Origin: Clostridiales bacterium
GTDB taxonomy: Bacteria > Bacillota > Clostridia > Peptostreptococcales > Anaerovoracaceae
Assembly (NCBI GenBank): GCA_012799165.1
Contig: JAAZLU010000042.1
Location: forward strand, 1-14,060
Length of the DNA: 14,060 nucleotides
Direction: 5' to 3'
The translations under genes were made by a program, and so were the position numbers. The notes under the pieces were generated by a model that saw nothing but the letters and a program-made list of their open reading frames with translations, did not search any database and was not told where the DNA came from. The stretch's first letter is position 1. Each line of letters begins with the position of its first letter. Of the stretch, positions 6,759 through 14,060 are shown in pieces.

Positions 6759-7631
6759 ATGCTTTGTAAGAATTTAAAAATCATAAGAAAGAACAAAGGA
6801 TACTCGCAGGAAGAACTGGCCGAAAGGATCCATGTCACTCGTCAGACCGTGTCGAAGTGGGAGAACGGCCAATCCCTTCCGGATGCGGAAATGGTAAAAT
6901 CGATCGCCGAAGTTTTCGGAGTTTCTGTATCGGAGCTGCTCGAAGGCGACGCGGAAAAGATTGTTGAAAACGAAGTGATTATAGATCAGCTCGCCAGAAT
7001 CAACGAACAGCTGATCATCAACAATCGTAAAACGGAGAAGAAAAACCGCACTTTTATCGCAGCATTCGTCGCAGTTTTACTTGTAATTGCACTGGTTTCG
7101 GGCATTTTCCTGCTTAAGGAAAAACGCGAGAGGGGATACCGGGTTCGCAAGTCCGAACATATAGCTGTGCTTACATTTTCTCTTCCGCATTCCGTCCCTC
7201 ATAAGGTTTTCTACCATGCCGAAGGCGATGTGGGGCTCACTTGCGATAGAGACGGAAACTGTCGCATTTCAGCTAAAATCTACCGGAATTATCACGACAT
7301 GACGGAGATAAGCATATATGAAATGGGTGCGTATAATCCGGAGAGCATAGAAGGATTCAAGGAGAAGTACCCGGACGCGACGGAAAGTTTATTGCTCGAA
7401 AATAGCAGGCTACCGGAAGGTAGCGAGCATTTTGTTGCAGCGACGGACGAAAGAAGGGGAAAGGACGGACATAGAGGTACCTATTACAGAGCCTATATAG
7501 TATTCGAAGGAAAAATGTATTATATAAGCGTCCTCAACGGAGACTATGTACTCGACAATGGAGAGTTCGTAATTTCGTCGATGGCAATCGATAAAACTCA
7601 AGAGGAAGAGTATAGGAGCATCAATCAGTAA
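6759..7631 (+). CDS. Membrane-anchored XRE-family transcriptional regulator
   Basis: A 290-residue one-component regulator. Residues about 6-61 are a Cro/CI-type helix-turn-helix (LKIIRKNKGYSQEELAERI, then VTRQTVSKWENGQSLPD as recognition region). A polar, helical linker (about 65-96) leads to one membrane helix (about 98-119), and about 170 residues lie outside. So a DNA-binding head inside the cell is joined to an unknown outside domain with Cys pair positions near its middle (LTCDRDGNC). The start ATG 6759 follows GGGGGAAGGG; an in-frame TTG upstream falls inside the -35 element and is rejected. It is monocistronic, ending in a hairpin. It faces away from the CxxC/MFS gene set across the repeat spacer, and may regulate that set or itself. 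Confidence 0.85.
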   Translation: MLCKNLKIIRKNKGYSQEELAERIHVTRQTVSKWENGQSLPDAEMVKSIAEVFGVSVSELLEGDAEKIVENEVIIDQLARINEQLIINNRKTEKKNRTFIAAFVAVLLVIALVSGIFLLKEKRERGYRVRKSEHIAVLTFSLPHSVPHKVFYHAEGDVGLTCDRDGNCRISAKIYRNYHDMTEISIYEMGAYNPESIEGFKEKYPDATESLLLENSRLPEGSEHFVAATDERRGKDGHRGTYYRAYIVFEGKMYYISVLNGDYVLDNGEFVISSMAIDKTQEEEYRSINQ

Positions 7632-7716
7632 AAGTAAAGCGGCACTCATCATGGTATTTAGTAAACAAAAATCATGACAGACTTTCTGTCCTATTAAGGC
7701 CATAGATTTTAATGAC

Positions 7717-7741
7717 AAACACCGCTCAACTGGCGGTGTTT
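7717..7741 (+). terminator. Hairpin terminator after the XRE regulator
   Basis: AAACACCGC (7717-7725) and GCGGTGTTT (7733-7741) pair perfectly over nine bases with a 7-base loop. The 3' side is TTT then ATATTT, a weak T-run. It stands 86 bases after the regulator's stop and before the converging HD-GYP gene; read on the minus strand no T-run follows. The rest of 7632-7814 shows no gene. Confidence 0.6.
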
Positions 7742-7814
7742 ATATTTAAGAAAATGAATTTCATATTGATGGAATTATGCCTGTAGGCGCAGATATTTCA
7801 AATGTAAAACTGTT

Positions 7815-9074
7815 TTAAGCTATGCTCAAGAAACTCTTATACTGTTTGGCTGCTTCAATCTGAGCATTTTCGCGGATGCTATTTATTTCTTGGAAATTGT
7901 CAATTACTAAGCTTACTACACTTCCATCGAGCGCATTGTCTGCGACCATATTGTCTAAAATATTTTTTGTGTTTTCAAAATTCATGCCCTTGCGGTAAGG
8001 ACGGTGTTCCGTCAATGCGGTAAATACATCCGCAACCGCCATAACACGTGCGCCCAGCGATAAGTTGTCGCCTGCAACGTGAAAAGGATAGCCTGTTCCA
8101 TCGAGCCTTTCATGATGGTAGGATGCCCAGCTTATAATCGTTTTAAATTGGGATAAGGGCTTCATCAGATGATATGTATAATAGGTATGTGCGCGCATCT
8201 CATTAAATTCATCCTCATTGAGCTTGGCAGGCTTATTCAGAATATCATCGCTGATTGCAATTTTCCCTAAATCGTGCATATAACCTGAGATGAGCATCAT
8301 TTTACATTCATGAGGAGAAAAGCCCGCAAGTTCGGCAAGCTTCTCGGCCGTCTTCGCCACTCCCGCCGAGTGAGTTGCAGTAAATCGGCTTCTGAAGTCT
8401 ATAATCCGCGAGAATATGAGTGTAAGGTCTATAAGGTCATCAATATCCGAAGTAAAGAAATTAAAAAGTTGAACCTCGGAAATCATTTTTGTCGGAACTT
8501 TTGAAGTCAAATCAAGCCATATATATTCCTTTGGAATCAGTTTAGACAGAACATCGACCAAGTCCGGATGAAATACGCTGCCGCTTTGTTCGCGGATTCT
8601 TGACAGAATATCTGGAAGCTGAGTGAGTATATTTCGATTAGAATCAAGCAAACTACATATGCGATCTGCCAAGTGGACAATATGACTTGCAAAGGGGATT
8701 TCTTCTCTCTTATAGTTAGTGTTTTTCCCGTGAGCCCAGGGGAAATGGTGAAATTTTATAATCCGGGAGACATACTGCAAGGGTTTGAATTCTTCAAATA
8801 ATTTCGCCCCTCTAAAGGCATGATTATTTACGCTCATAGGCTCCGCTTCTATAAGAGCAAGCATCTCCTTGCTCGACATAGCGCCTATATCGTGAATCAG
8901 CCCGGCAAAAAAAATATCCCTCTGCTCATCGATCGGGAGGCCTATTTGTTCGGACAAGCGATACGAAAGATATGCGACCTGCTGATTATGAGTCGAGAGT
9001 CTTGGAGATACAAGATCCTGAGCATTGGAAATGCAAGTCAATATATCATAAAGATTGATTTGAATTTTGTTCAT
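7815..9074 (-). CDS. Tandem HD / HD-GYP domain phosphohydrolase
   Basis: A 419-residue soluble protein with two HD-superfamily halves. The C-terminal half (about 215-400) is a full HD-GYP domain, the class that hydrolyses cyclic-di-GMP: His235, MHDLGK (His267, Asp268, Lys271), His296, HHERLDGTGYP (320-330) and Asp349 are all present. The N-terminal half (about 25-150) is a second HD fold: His29, HDIGA (61-65), His85, HH (109-110) and Asp137 keep the metal ligands, but the usual Lys after HDIG is Ala, and the GYP segment is missing (HFPWAHGKN instead). It is probably a sensor or regulatory half, or it acts on another substrate. ATG 9074 follows GGAAGGA with an 8-base spacing. The gene follows the GAF-HD-GYP gene by 83 bases on the same strand and may share its transcript. 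Confidence 0.88.
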   Translation of the reverse strand: MNKIQINLYDILTCISNAQDLVSPRLSTHNQQVAYLSYRLSEQIGLPIDEQRDIFFAGLIHDIGAMSSKEMLALIEAEPMSVNNHAFRGAKLFEEFKPLQYVSRIIKFHHFPWAHGKNTNYKREEIPFASHIVHLADRICSLLDSNRNILTQLPDILSRIREQSGSVFHPDLVDVLSKLIPKEYIWLDLTSKVPTKMISEVQLFNFFTSDIDDLIDLTLIFSRIIDFRSRFTATHSAGVAKTAEKLAELAGFSPHECKMMLISGYMHDLGKIAISDDILNKPAKLNEDEFNEMRAHTYYTYHLMKPLSQFKTIISWASYHHERLDGTGYPFHVAGDNLSLGARVMAVADVFTALTEHRPYRKGMNFENTKNILDNMVADNALDGSVVSLVIDNFQEINSIRENAQIEAAKQYKSFLSIA

Positions 9075-9157
9075 GTTATAGATCCTTCCGAAAGTTCGAT
9101 ATAGTTTTCCTCAAATTAATGAATGTTAGCTTTTCAGTACCGGAGCGTTTGCTTTTA

Positions 9158-10264
9158 TTAAACGTCTTTATACTGATCGACGATCTCGTAAAATTCTTCG
9201 AAATGTTCCAAGAATATCTTGCAGAGTTCGGGGTCGAAATGTCTTCCGGATTCCTCTTCGAATAGTTTTCTTACTCTTTCTTTTTCCCATGCGGGTTTAT
9301 AGATTCTTGCGCAGGCGAGGGCGTCGAAGACGTCGGCAATTGCGGTAATCCGACCGAATATATGTATATCCTCTCCGGCGATTCCGCGAGGATAGCCGCT
9401 TCCGTTCCATTTTTCGTGATGTTCGTGCGTAACGATGGAGGCAGCCTTTATAATTGGGCGCTTCGAACTCGATAGCAGATGATATCCGATTGCGGTATGG
9501 TTCTTCATCGTCGCGTACTCTTCGTCCGTCAATTTGCCCGGCTTAAGCAATACGGAATCCGGAATGGCGACCTTCCCGATATCGTGCATGGGTGATGCAT
9601 GCAGCAGGAGACTGACATCGGATTCCGAAAGCCCGGCAAGTTGCGCGAGTCTTTCGGAGACTGCGGCGACTCTCTTTACATGATTGCCCGTCTCCTTGGA
9701 TCGCGACTCTCCGATTTCAGACATCAAGAAGATAATTTCGATTTGTGTCGCTTCTATCTCTTTTGCGAGCTGAGCCGCAAGGATTGTCTTTTCCGCGTAA
9801 GAGGTAATAAAATGAAGAAGGGTAACATCTTCTTCGGTGAATTTATAATCTTCGGTTATCTTGTTAGTGCACTGAAAAACTCCGAAGACATTTCCTTCTT
9901 CGTCGAACATCGGTATGGTGAGCAGCGACTTTGTCGTATAACCCGTCGAGCGGTCGACATCGCGATTGAAAAACGGCAAGCTGTAGGGATCGTTTGAAAC
10001 GATGGTTTCTTTAGTTTTGACGGATTCTCCTACGATACCCGAATCCATCGGAACTTCGATCCTGCTTACGCCATGTGCGACCTTGGTCCAAAGAATGCCT
10101 TTTTCTTCGTCTAAAAGCCAAACGGTGCTTCTGTCGGCGCCGATGAGTAATCTTCCCATGTCGGCAATTTCGGCGAGCAAATTGTCGAGTTCGCGGGTCT
10201 CCGCGATTTTAGCGGCATATTGAAGCAGTAACTGCATTTTCCTTGTGTCAGTTTCTTTGCTCAT
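9158..10264 (-). CDS. GAF domain / HD-GYP phosphodiesterase
   Basis: A 368-residue soluble protein. Residues about 15-165 form a GAF sensor domain (VPMDSGIVGESVKTKE; LLTIPMFDEEGNVFGVFQ). Residues about 175-360 form an HD-GYP domain with the conserved set His195, HDIGK (227-231), His256, HEHHEKWNGSGYP (280-292) and Asp311, consistent with cyclic-di-GMP hydrolysis to pGpG or GMP. The GAF segment NK (134-135), Phe142 and Asp146 follows the NK...F...D pattern seen in cyclic-nucleotide-binding GAF domains, although the pattern also occurs in GAF domains with other ligands. ATG 10264 follows AAGGGG. The gene diverges from the NHL-MBL-CHASE2 operon across a 276-base AT-rich spacer, and lies upstream of the second HD-GYP gene. 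Confidence 0.9.
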   Translation of the reverse strand: MSKETDTRKMQLLLQYAAKIAETRELDNLLAEIADMGRLLIGADRSTVWLLDEEKGILWTKVAHGVSRIEVPMDSGIVGESVKTKETIVSNDPYSLPFFNRDVDRSTGYTTKSLLTIPMFDEEGNVFGVFQCTNKITEDYKFTEEDVTLLHFITSYAEKTILAAQLAKEIEATQIEIIFLMSEIGESRSKETGNHVKRVAAVSERLAQLAGLSESDVSLLLHASPMHDIGKVAIPDSVLLKPGKLTDEEYATMKNHTAIGYHLLSSSKRPIIKAASIVTHEHHEKWNGSGYPRGIAGEDIHIFGRITAIADVFDALACARIYKPAWEKERVRKLFEEESGRHFDPELCKIFLEHFEEFYEIVDQYKDV

Positions 10265-10395
10265 AAATTGCCCCTTATATTTAGTCCCCGTGAGAGATAT
10301 GAATTAATGAGTATAAATTCACTTTTAAAAATTATTTAAATCAATGCTCATATTGAGATGGAGAATTGATTTAGTTTTTGTTTTAAGTATGCTGA

Positions 10396-10424
10396 TTTAA
10401 GTTTTGTTTTCAGTGTGTTATAAT
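10396..10424 (+). promoter_or_regulatory. Candidate promoter of the NHL-MBL-CHASE2 operon (distal)
   Basis: A perfect extended -10, TG-T-TATAAT (10416-10424), lies in the AT-rich spacer between the divergent GAF-HD-GYP and NHL genes. The -35 region 17 bases upstream (TTTAAG, 10396-10401) is weak, as is common with extended -10 promoters. It would leave a leader of about 110 bases. Confidence 0.45.
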
Positions 10425-10481
10425 TCAAGCTAAAGATATTTTATCATAAGTTTTCGATTATTCACATTGTTAGAAAAATAT

Positions 10482-10487
10482 TATAAT
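10482..10487 (+). promoter_or_regulatory. Candidate -10 box (proximal)
   Basis: A perfect TATAAT stands 53 bases before the ATG at 10541. No good -35 is found at 16-18 bases upstream (TATTCA at 10459-10464 is the nearest), so this could instead be used with an activator or simply reflect the AT-rich spacer. Confidence 0.3.
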
Positions 10488-10540
10488 AAGTGCCGGTGTC
10501 GCGGAGTTGCCGCAGAAAGAGAATCATAATAGAGGTTCCC

Positions 10541-11947
10541 ATGGAAAGAAAAGCTTGTTTAAGTTCTCTGTTTATAATCCTTTTGTCATTTACGGTGTTA
10601 CTTGCGTCTGTGTTTTCGCTTACGCATGCAGCGGTTTATGCAGAGAGCAGCGAGGATAATGCACTCGAAATTATCGCCGGCGAGGAAGTTGTTTCTCCGC
10701 GCGGCATGTTTTTCGATGCGGAGAGAAATCGCATTGTGTTTGCGGATAGCGATGCAAATGCTGTCTTTTCGCTCAATATCAATACTTTCGAGATTAAGCG
10801 AATTGCAGGCGGGGAATTCGGCCTCGCCGAAGACGGGCTTCCTCTCGGAGGCTTCGTCGATGGCAGGTCGGACAAAGCCATGTTTAATTCTCCTTCCGGC
10901 GTCGCAGTTCTAAAGAGCGGCGCAATTATTGTCGCCGATACGGGCAACCATGCCATAAGGCAGATATACAACGGCAATGTTACCACTGTGGCGGGAGGTA
11001 TACAGGAAGGCGACAAAGACGGGAATAGGTGGAGTGCGGAATTTTCCTATCCGACATCCATAGCCGTCGATGAAAACGACATCATATATATCTGCGACAG
11101 CGAGAACAACAAGATTAAAAAAATCGTCAACAACGGCGATGTCACCACCATAGTGGAAGATCTCGCTTCTCCTATATCCATAGTGTATGCAAACAAGAGT
11201 CTTTATGTTACGCAGGCCGGTTCGCCCATCATCGAGGGAGCTGACCCGGATTCGCTACGCGCAGACTCAATCCTTCGCATTCCGCTTCCTAAAGCGAACG
11301 CGGTAGAGTGCCTTGCCGGCGGCAGCGGGCGCGGATACAGGAACGGCGATGCAAAGCTCGCTCAATTCTTTGTTCCTTCCGGGATTTTTGCGGAGGGCGG
11401 CGATCTTTACATAGCGGATACCGGCAATCATGTCGTCAGAAAAATATTCGAGAGCGGCGGTGCCAAAATTTGCGATACCCTGGATCTGGGCGGCTTCAAT
11501 TCTCCGAAGGGCATAGTCGTTGCGGACGGGAAACTCTTCGTAGCTGATACCGATTATTCGAGGATTATTATGGCGGGCGATGTTTCGAAGCGAAGATTCG
11601 AGAGAAATTATGAAGCCTGCCTCGTGCCGGGCAGCGCGGAAATCTATGTCGATGGCGTCGAATTAGAATATACGGACGCAAGGCCGTTTATTATCAACGG
11701 AAGGACATATGTGCCTGCTCGAGCCTTTCTGGAATCCATAGGAGGCGATGTGGAGTGGATAGAATCCGAGCGTGCGGTGCTCTGCAAATACAGAGACTTG
11801 TCCATCAAGTTGCAGGAGGCTGACGGTATTTATTTAAAAGCCGGCAGGTCATTTATTCCGCTCAGATGGGTGGCCGAGTATTTCGGCATGGAAGTCAATT
11901 GGATTAACGATACGAGAACTGTAGAAATTAACACTTATAAGAAATAG
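10541..11947 (+). CDS. Secreted NHL-repeat protein with C-terminal copper-amine-oxidase-N-type domain
   Basis: A 468-residue protein with a classic signal peptide: basic MERK, a hydrophobic core (about 8-26) and a likely signal-peptidase site after VYA (about 34). Residues about 45-350 are a beta-propeller of NHL-type repeats: NSPSGVAVLKSGAIIVADTGNHAIRQ-like blades recur at about 117, 168, 278 and 319, with IADTGNHVVRKI repeating almost exactly. Residues about 365-465 match the copper amine oxidase N-terminal-like stalk domain common in Clostridia (PFIINGRTYVPARAF; SFIPLRWVAEYFGM), a non-enzymatic module often attached to cell-surface proteins. It probably binds a ligand or partner outside the cell; no catalytic residues are seen. 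ATG 10541 follows AGAGG; a longer in-frame start is rejected because it spoils the signal peptide. It is the first gene of the operon, 13 bases before the MBL gene. Confidence 0.87.
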   Translation: MERKACLSSLFIILLSFTVLLASVFSLTHAAVYAESSEDNALEIIAGEEVVSPRGMFFDAERNRIVFADSDANAVFSLNINTFEIKRIAGGEFGLAEDGLPLGGFVDGRSDKAMFNSPSGVAVLKSGAIIVADTGNHAIRQIYNGNVTTVAGGIQEGDKDGNRWSAEFSYPTSIAVDENDIIYICDSENNKIKKIVNNGDVTTIVEDLASPISIVYANKSLYVTQAGSPIIEGADPDSLRADSILRIPLPKANAVECLAGGSGRGYRNGDAKLAQFFVPSGIFAEGGDLYIADTGNHVVRKIFESGGAKICDTLDLGGFNSPKGIVVADGKLFVADTDYSRIIMAGDVSKRRFERNYEACLVPGSAEIYVDGVELEYTDARPFIINGRTYVPARAFLESIGGDVEWIESERAVLCKYRDLSIKLQEADGIYLKAGRSFIPLRWVAEYFGMEVNWINDTRTVEINTYKK

Positions 11948-11960
11948 ACGGAAGACAGAC

Positions 11961-12839
11961 TTGAAGATTATTTTTAGAGGAACGAGGGGAACATCGCCCT
12001 CCTCGGGTGAGGGCTTTGTCAAATACGGTGGAAATACGAGTTGCGTAGAGGTGAAACTGCGCGATATGCAATTATTTTTTGATGCCGGCACGGGCATCAG
12101 TTCTTATCGTGTGGACGAGGGCGAGAGCCCTGTGTCCAACAAATACTTCATCTTTCTATCGCATCTGCATTACGATCATATTCAGGGCTTGCCGTTTTTT
12201 GCCCCGATGTTCGATGGCGCTTCGGAGATTCATATATATGGCTCGAGCTCCGGAGGGCTCAGCCTCCAGGAGGCCTTCGAACAGTTTATACGCCCGCCCT
12301 ATCATCCGCTTTCCAGGACTAATTATCCTGCGAAAATTGCAATTCACGAAATTGGGCCGGGCGAGATTATTAATCCGGGCGAGCACATTCAGAAGGGCGA
12401 GAGCGAGCACTCCAAGCGCGAAGATTGCCGGATAGAAACTTTTGCATTGCAGCACCCCGGCGGCAGCCTCGCGTATAAATTGACGGATTCGGAGACGGGA
12501 AAGACTTTTGTTTACGCGACGGATACCGAAATGCCGCGAGGAGAGCGAAAAAGGGCCTTGGTAGATTTCGTAAGAGCTGTAAATTTGTTGGTCGTGGACA
12601 GTTTTTTCACGGATGCGGAAATGAGAGGCGAGCTGGACGGCAAGGACAAGAGAGATTGGGGGCATATGTCTTTCGAAGAGGCTGTGGAACTTGCGAGCCT
12701 TGCGGAAGTGGAACAGCTTGCACTTTTTCATCACCACAATAAGAGAAAAGACGAGGAACTTGACCGCCTGCAGGAGCGCGCAAGAGCCTTATTCAAGGCA
12801 TCGTTCTGCGCCTACGACAATCAGCTGATAGAGATATAA
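11961..12839 (+). CDS. Metallo-beta-lactamase-fold hydrolase (TTG start)
   Basis: A 292-residue cytoplasmic MBL-fold enzyme. It begins at TTG 11961, giving MKIIFRGTRGTSPS, the usual N-terminus of this subfamily; GGAAG at 11950-11954 is a good ribosome binding site and no in-frame ATG is near. Metal ligands are complete: SHLHYDH (His68, His70, Asp72, His73), His165 (FALQHPGG), Asp188 (YATDTE), and His235 (DWGHMS) or one of the HHHN histidines (257-259). A two-zinc phosphodiesterase or related hydrolase is the most likely activity. The fold is shared by class II cyclic nucleotide phosphodiesterases, which makes cAMP or cGMP a reasonable but unproven substrate given the CHASE2 gene 15 bases downstream. 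Neighbours in the same operon are the NHL protein before it (13 bases) and CHASE2 after it. Confidence 0.87.
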   Translation: MKIIFRGTRGTSPSSGEGFVKYGGNTSCVEVKLRDMQLFFDAGTGISSYRVDEGESPVSNKYFIFLSHLHYDHIQGLPFFAPMFDGASEIHIYGSSSGGLSLQEAFEQFIRPPYHPLSRTNYPAKIAIHEIGPGEIINPGEHIQKGESEHSKREDCRIETFALQHPGGSLAYKLTDSETGKTFVYATDTEMPRGERKRALVDFVRAVNLLVVDSFFTDAEMRGELDGKDKRDWGHMSFEEAVELASLAEVEQLALFHHHNKRKDEELDRLQERARALFKASFCAYDNQLIEI

Positions 12840-12854
12840 GGGCATAGCTGGGAT

Positions 12855-14060
12855 ATGAAGAAATTACCGGGAACGAAATATTTAGGACTCATAATAGCAG
12901 TAGCGGTATCGTTGCTGTTTTCGCTTCTCCTGTATTTCGATACCCTCGAAAGCTGGAACAATCTGCTGAGCGACTCCATATATCAGAAGAAAAGGGGTCT
13001 GGGAAGTGAGATAGTTATAGTCGGCATAGACGATGTCAGTCTGGAAGCGCTTGGAAAATGGCCCTGGCCGCGTTCTTATCACGGATTGCTCCTGGAGGCT
13101 ATAGACAGCGGCGCTCCGAAGGCCATCGGCGTGGATGTATTGTTCATCGAAGATTCCGAAGAGGACGAGTATTTTGCGGATTCGCTTCGCACTCTTTCTC
13201 AAAAACCCGTATTGGCTTGTTACGGCGTGCTCGGAGACAAAGAAGGCCCCGATATGCTCTATCCGGTTATCATGTATAAGCCTGCCGCCATGCTCAGAGA
13301 GTTTGCGGATCTGGCCCACATAAACGCCAAAATCGATAAGGACGGATTCCTGAGGCATACGATATTGCATATTTACGATGTGGGTGCGGAAGGAGCAGCC
13401 GATGCGAATGACCCCCCTGGAGATGAACTCCCAATGATTCCGAGCTTCGCGCTGAAGATAGCGAAAAAAGCCTATGGAAGGAGTTTCGATCCCCCAACGG
13501 ACGATTGCATGCGCATGCCGATACGATATGCCGGAAAGGGTGGAACTTTCGAACAGGTTCCCTATTACATGGTCCTGACCGGCGAAATAGATCCCGAATA
13601 TTTCCGGGACAAGATAGTTTTGATAGGCCCAACGGCGGTGGGCCTCGTGGATGATTACTATTTTACGCCCATCAACCGCTCGTTTCAGATGTATGGGGTC
13701 GAAGTTCACGCGAACATCATAGATCAGCTTTCTCGCGGATTGAGCTGGCAGCCGCTTTCCAAGGCTTTGCAGATAGCGGTTTTGATAGCGCTTACCCTGA
13801 TCGCCGTGCTGCTGCTGTCGAGGATGAGGCTGCTGTCGGGACTGCTCACTGTCCTGGCTTTGATGGGCGGTCTTGTCGGATGTGGAATCTATCTTGCGCA
13901 TCAGGAAAGGGGCTATCTTTTAGATCTTATATACCCGCTGGGCAGCATTTCTATAAGCTTTGTGCTCTTCTATATACTGCGCTATGTAGAGGAATTTGTG
14001 GAGCGCAAAAGGGTAACGAATGTATTCGGCAGATATATGGAGCCTCGACTGGTCGAAAGA
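12855..14060 (+). CDS. CHASE2-domain receptor, probable class III nucleotide cyclase (3'-truncated by the window edge)
   Basis: An uninterrupted frame of 402 codons runs from ATG 12855 (preceded by CTGGGAT) to the window end. One helix (about 8-27) starts it; an outside CHASE2 domain follows (about 35-297), with IVIVGIDDVSLEALGKWPWPRS, DVLF, a DKIVLIG block (252-258) and YGVEVHANIIDQL (280-292). Three membrane helices come next (about 303-322, 327-346, 357-376), the usual CHASE2 layout. It ends in RVTNVFGRYMEPRLVER, the linker that in related proteins leads to an adenylate/guanylate cyclase domain; the catalytic domain itself lies beyond the window, so the output is inferred, and a histidine kinase or serine/threonine kinase remains possible. 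It stands 15 bases after the MBL gene, in the same operon. A 339-codon antisense open frame (12882-13901) covers it but is only a shadow. Confidence 0.88.
   Translation, partial: MKKLPGTKYLGLIIAVAVSLLFSLLLYFDTLESWNNLLSDSIYQKKRGLGSEIVIVGIDDVSLEALGKWPWPRSYHGLLLEAIDSGAPKAIGVDVLFIEDSEEDEYFADSLRTLSQKPVLACYGVLGDKEGPDMLYPVIMYKPAAMLREFADLAHINAKIDKDGFLRHTILHIYDVGAEGAADANDPPGDELPMIPSFALKIAKKAYGRSFDPPTDDCMRMPIRYAGKGGTFEQVPYYMVLTGEIDPEYFRDKIVLIGPTAVGLVDDYYFTPINRSFQMYGVEVHANIIDQLSRGLSWQPLSKALQIAVLIALTLIAVLLLSRMRLLSGLLTVLALMGGLVGCGIYLAHQERGYLLDLIYPLGSISISFVLFYILRYVEEFVERKRVTNVFGRYMEPRLVER

Noticed and set aside
12156..12737. 193-codon minus-strand open frame
   Set aside because: Antisense to the MBL gene with its full set of metal ligands.
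12882..13901. 339-codon open frame on the minus strand
   Set aside because: It is antisense to the CHASE2 gene, which runs through the whole stretch without a stop and shows clear domain motifs. The minus-strand product is His/Arg/Gln-rich with no recognisable domain.

Overview
The window looks like a chromosomal segment of a Gram-positive, clostridia-like bacterium (Bacillota). The reasons are an AddB-type nuclease end, purine-rich Shine-Dalgarno sites, a single-membrane secretome (signal peptides and N-terminal anchors with large outside domains), a copper-amine-oxidase-N-type stalk domain and a pair of HD-GYP proteins. Coding DNA is of moderate G+C by eye, while several spacers are strikingly AT-rich. 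The species cannot be named from the sequence. I see no tRNA, rRNA, insertion sequence, phage gene or CRISPR array.

Left part (1-3316, + strand): the 3' end of addB (recombinational repair), then a 400-base non-coding spacer with an AT hairpin and an irregular AACAATCAT array. Next come a class I glutamine-amidotransferase-like gamma-glutamyl hydrolase and a membrane-anchored M23 metallopeptidase, closed by a strong hairpin terminator that can serve both strands.

Middle (3433-6156, - strand): a three-gene set read right to left. It has a soluble protein with two CxxC pairs behind an inverted repeat and a perfect ribosome binding site, a small membrane-anchored protein of unknown role, and an MFS exporter. 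A gene-free stretch (6157-6758) follows. It holds a degenerate family of 61-72 base direct repeats bounded by GTGT...ACAC, and the promoter of a membrane-bound XRE regulator (6759-7631).

Right part (7815-14060) is a signalling island. Two adjacent HD-GYP phosphohydrolases, one with a GAF domain and one with a duplicated HD domain, are on the - strand. They diverge from a + strand operon encoding a secreted NHL/stalk-domain protein, a metallo-beta-lactamase-fold hydrolase (TTG start), and a CHASE2 receptor that runs off the end just where a class III nucleotide cyclase domain would be expected. The CHASE2 gene has no stop codon in the window, so it is easily missed; a 339-codon antisense open frame masks it. 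My main hypothesis is that this island links a CHASE2-sensed cyclic mononucleotide signal (made by the cyclase, perhaps removed by the MBL hydrolase, perhaps sensed by the GAF domain) to cyclic-di-GMP breakdown by HD-GYP proteins.
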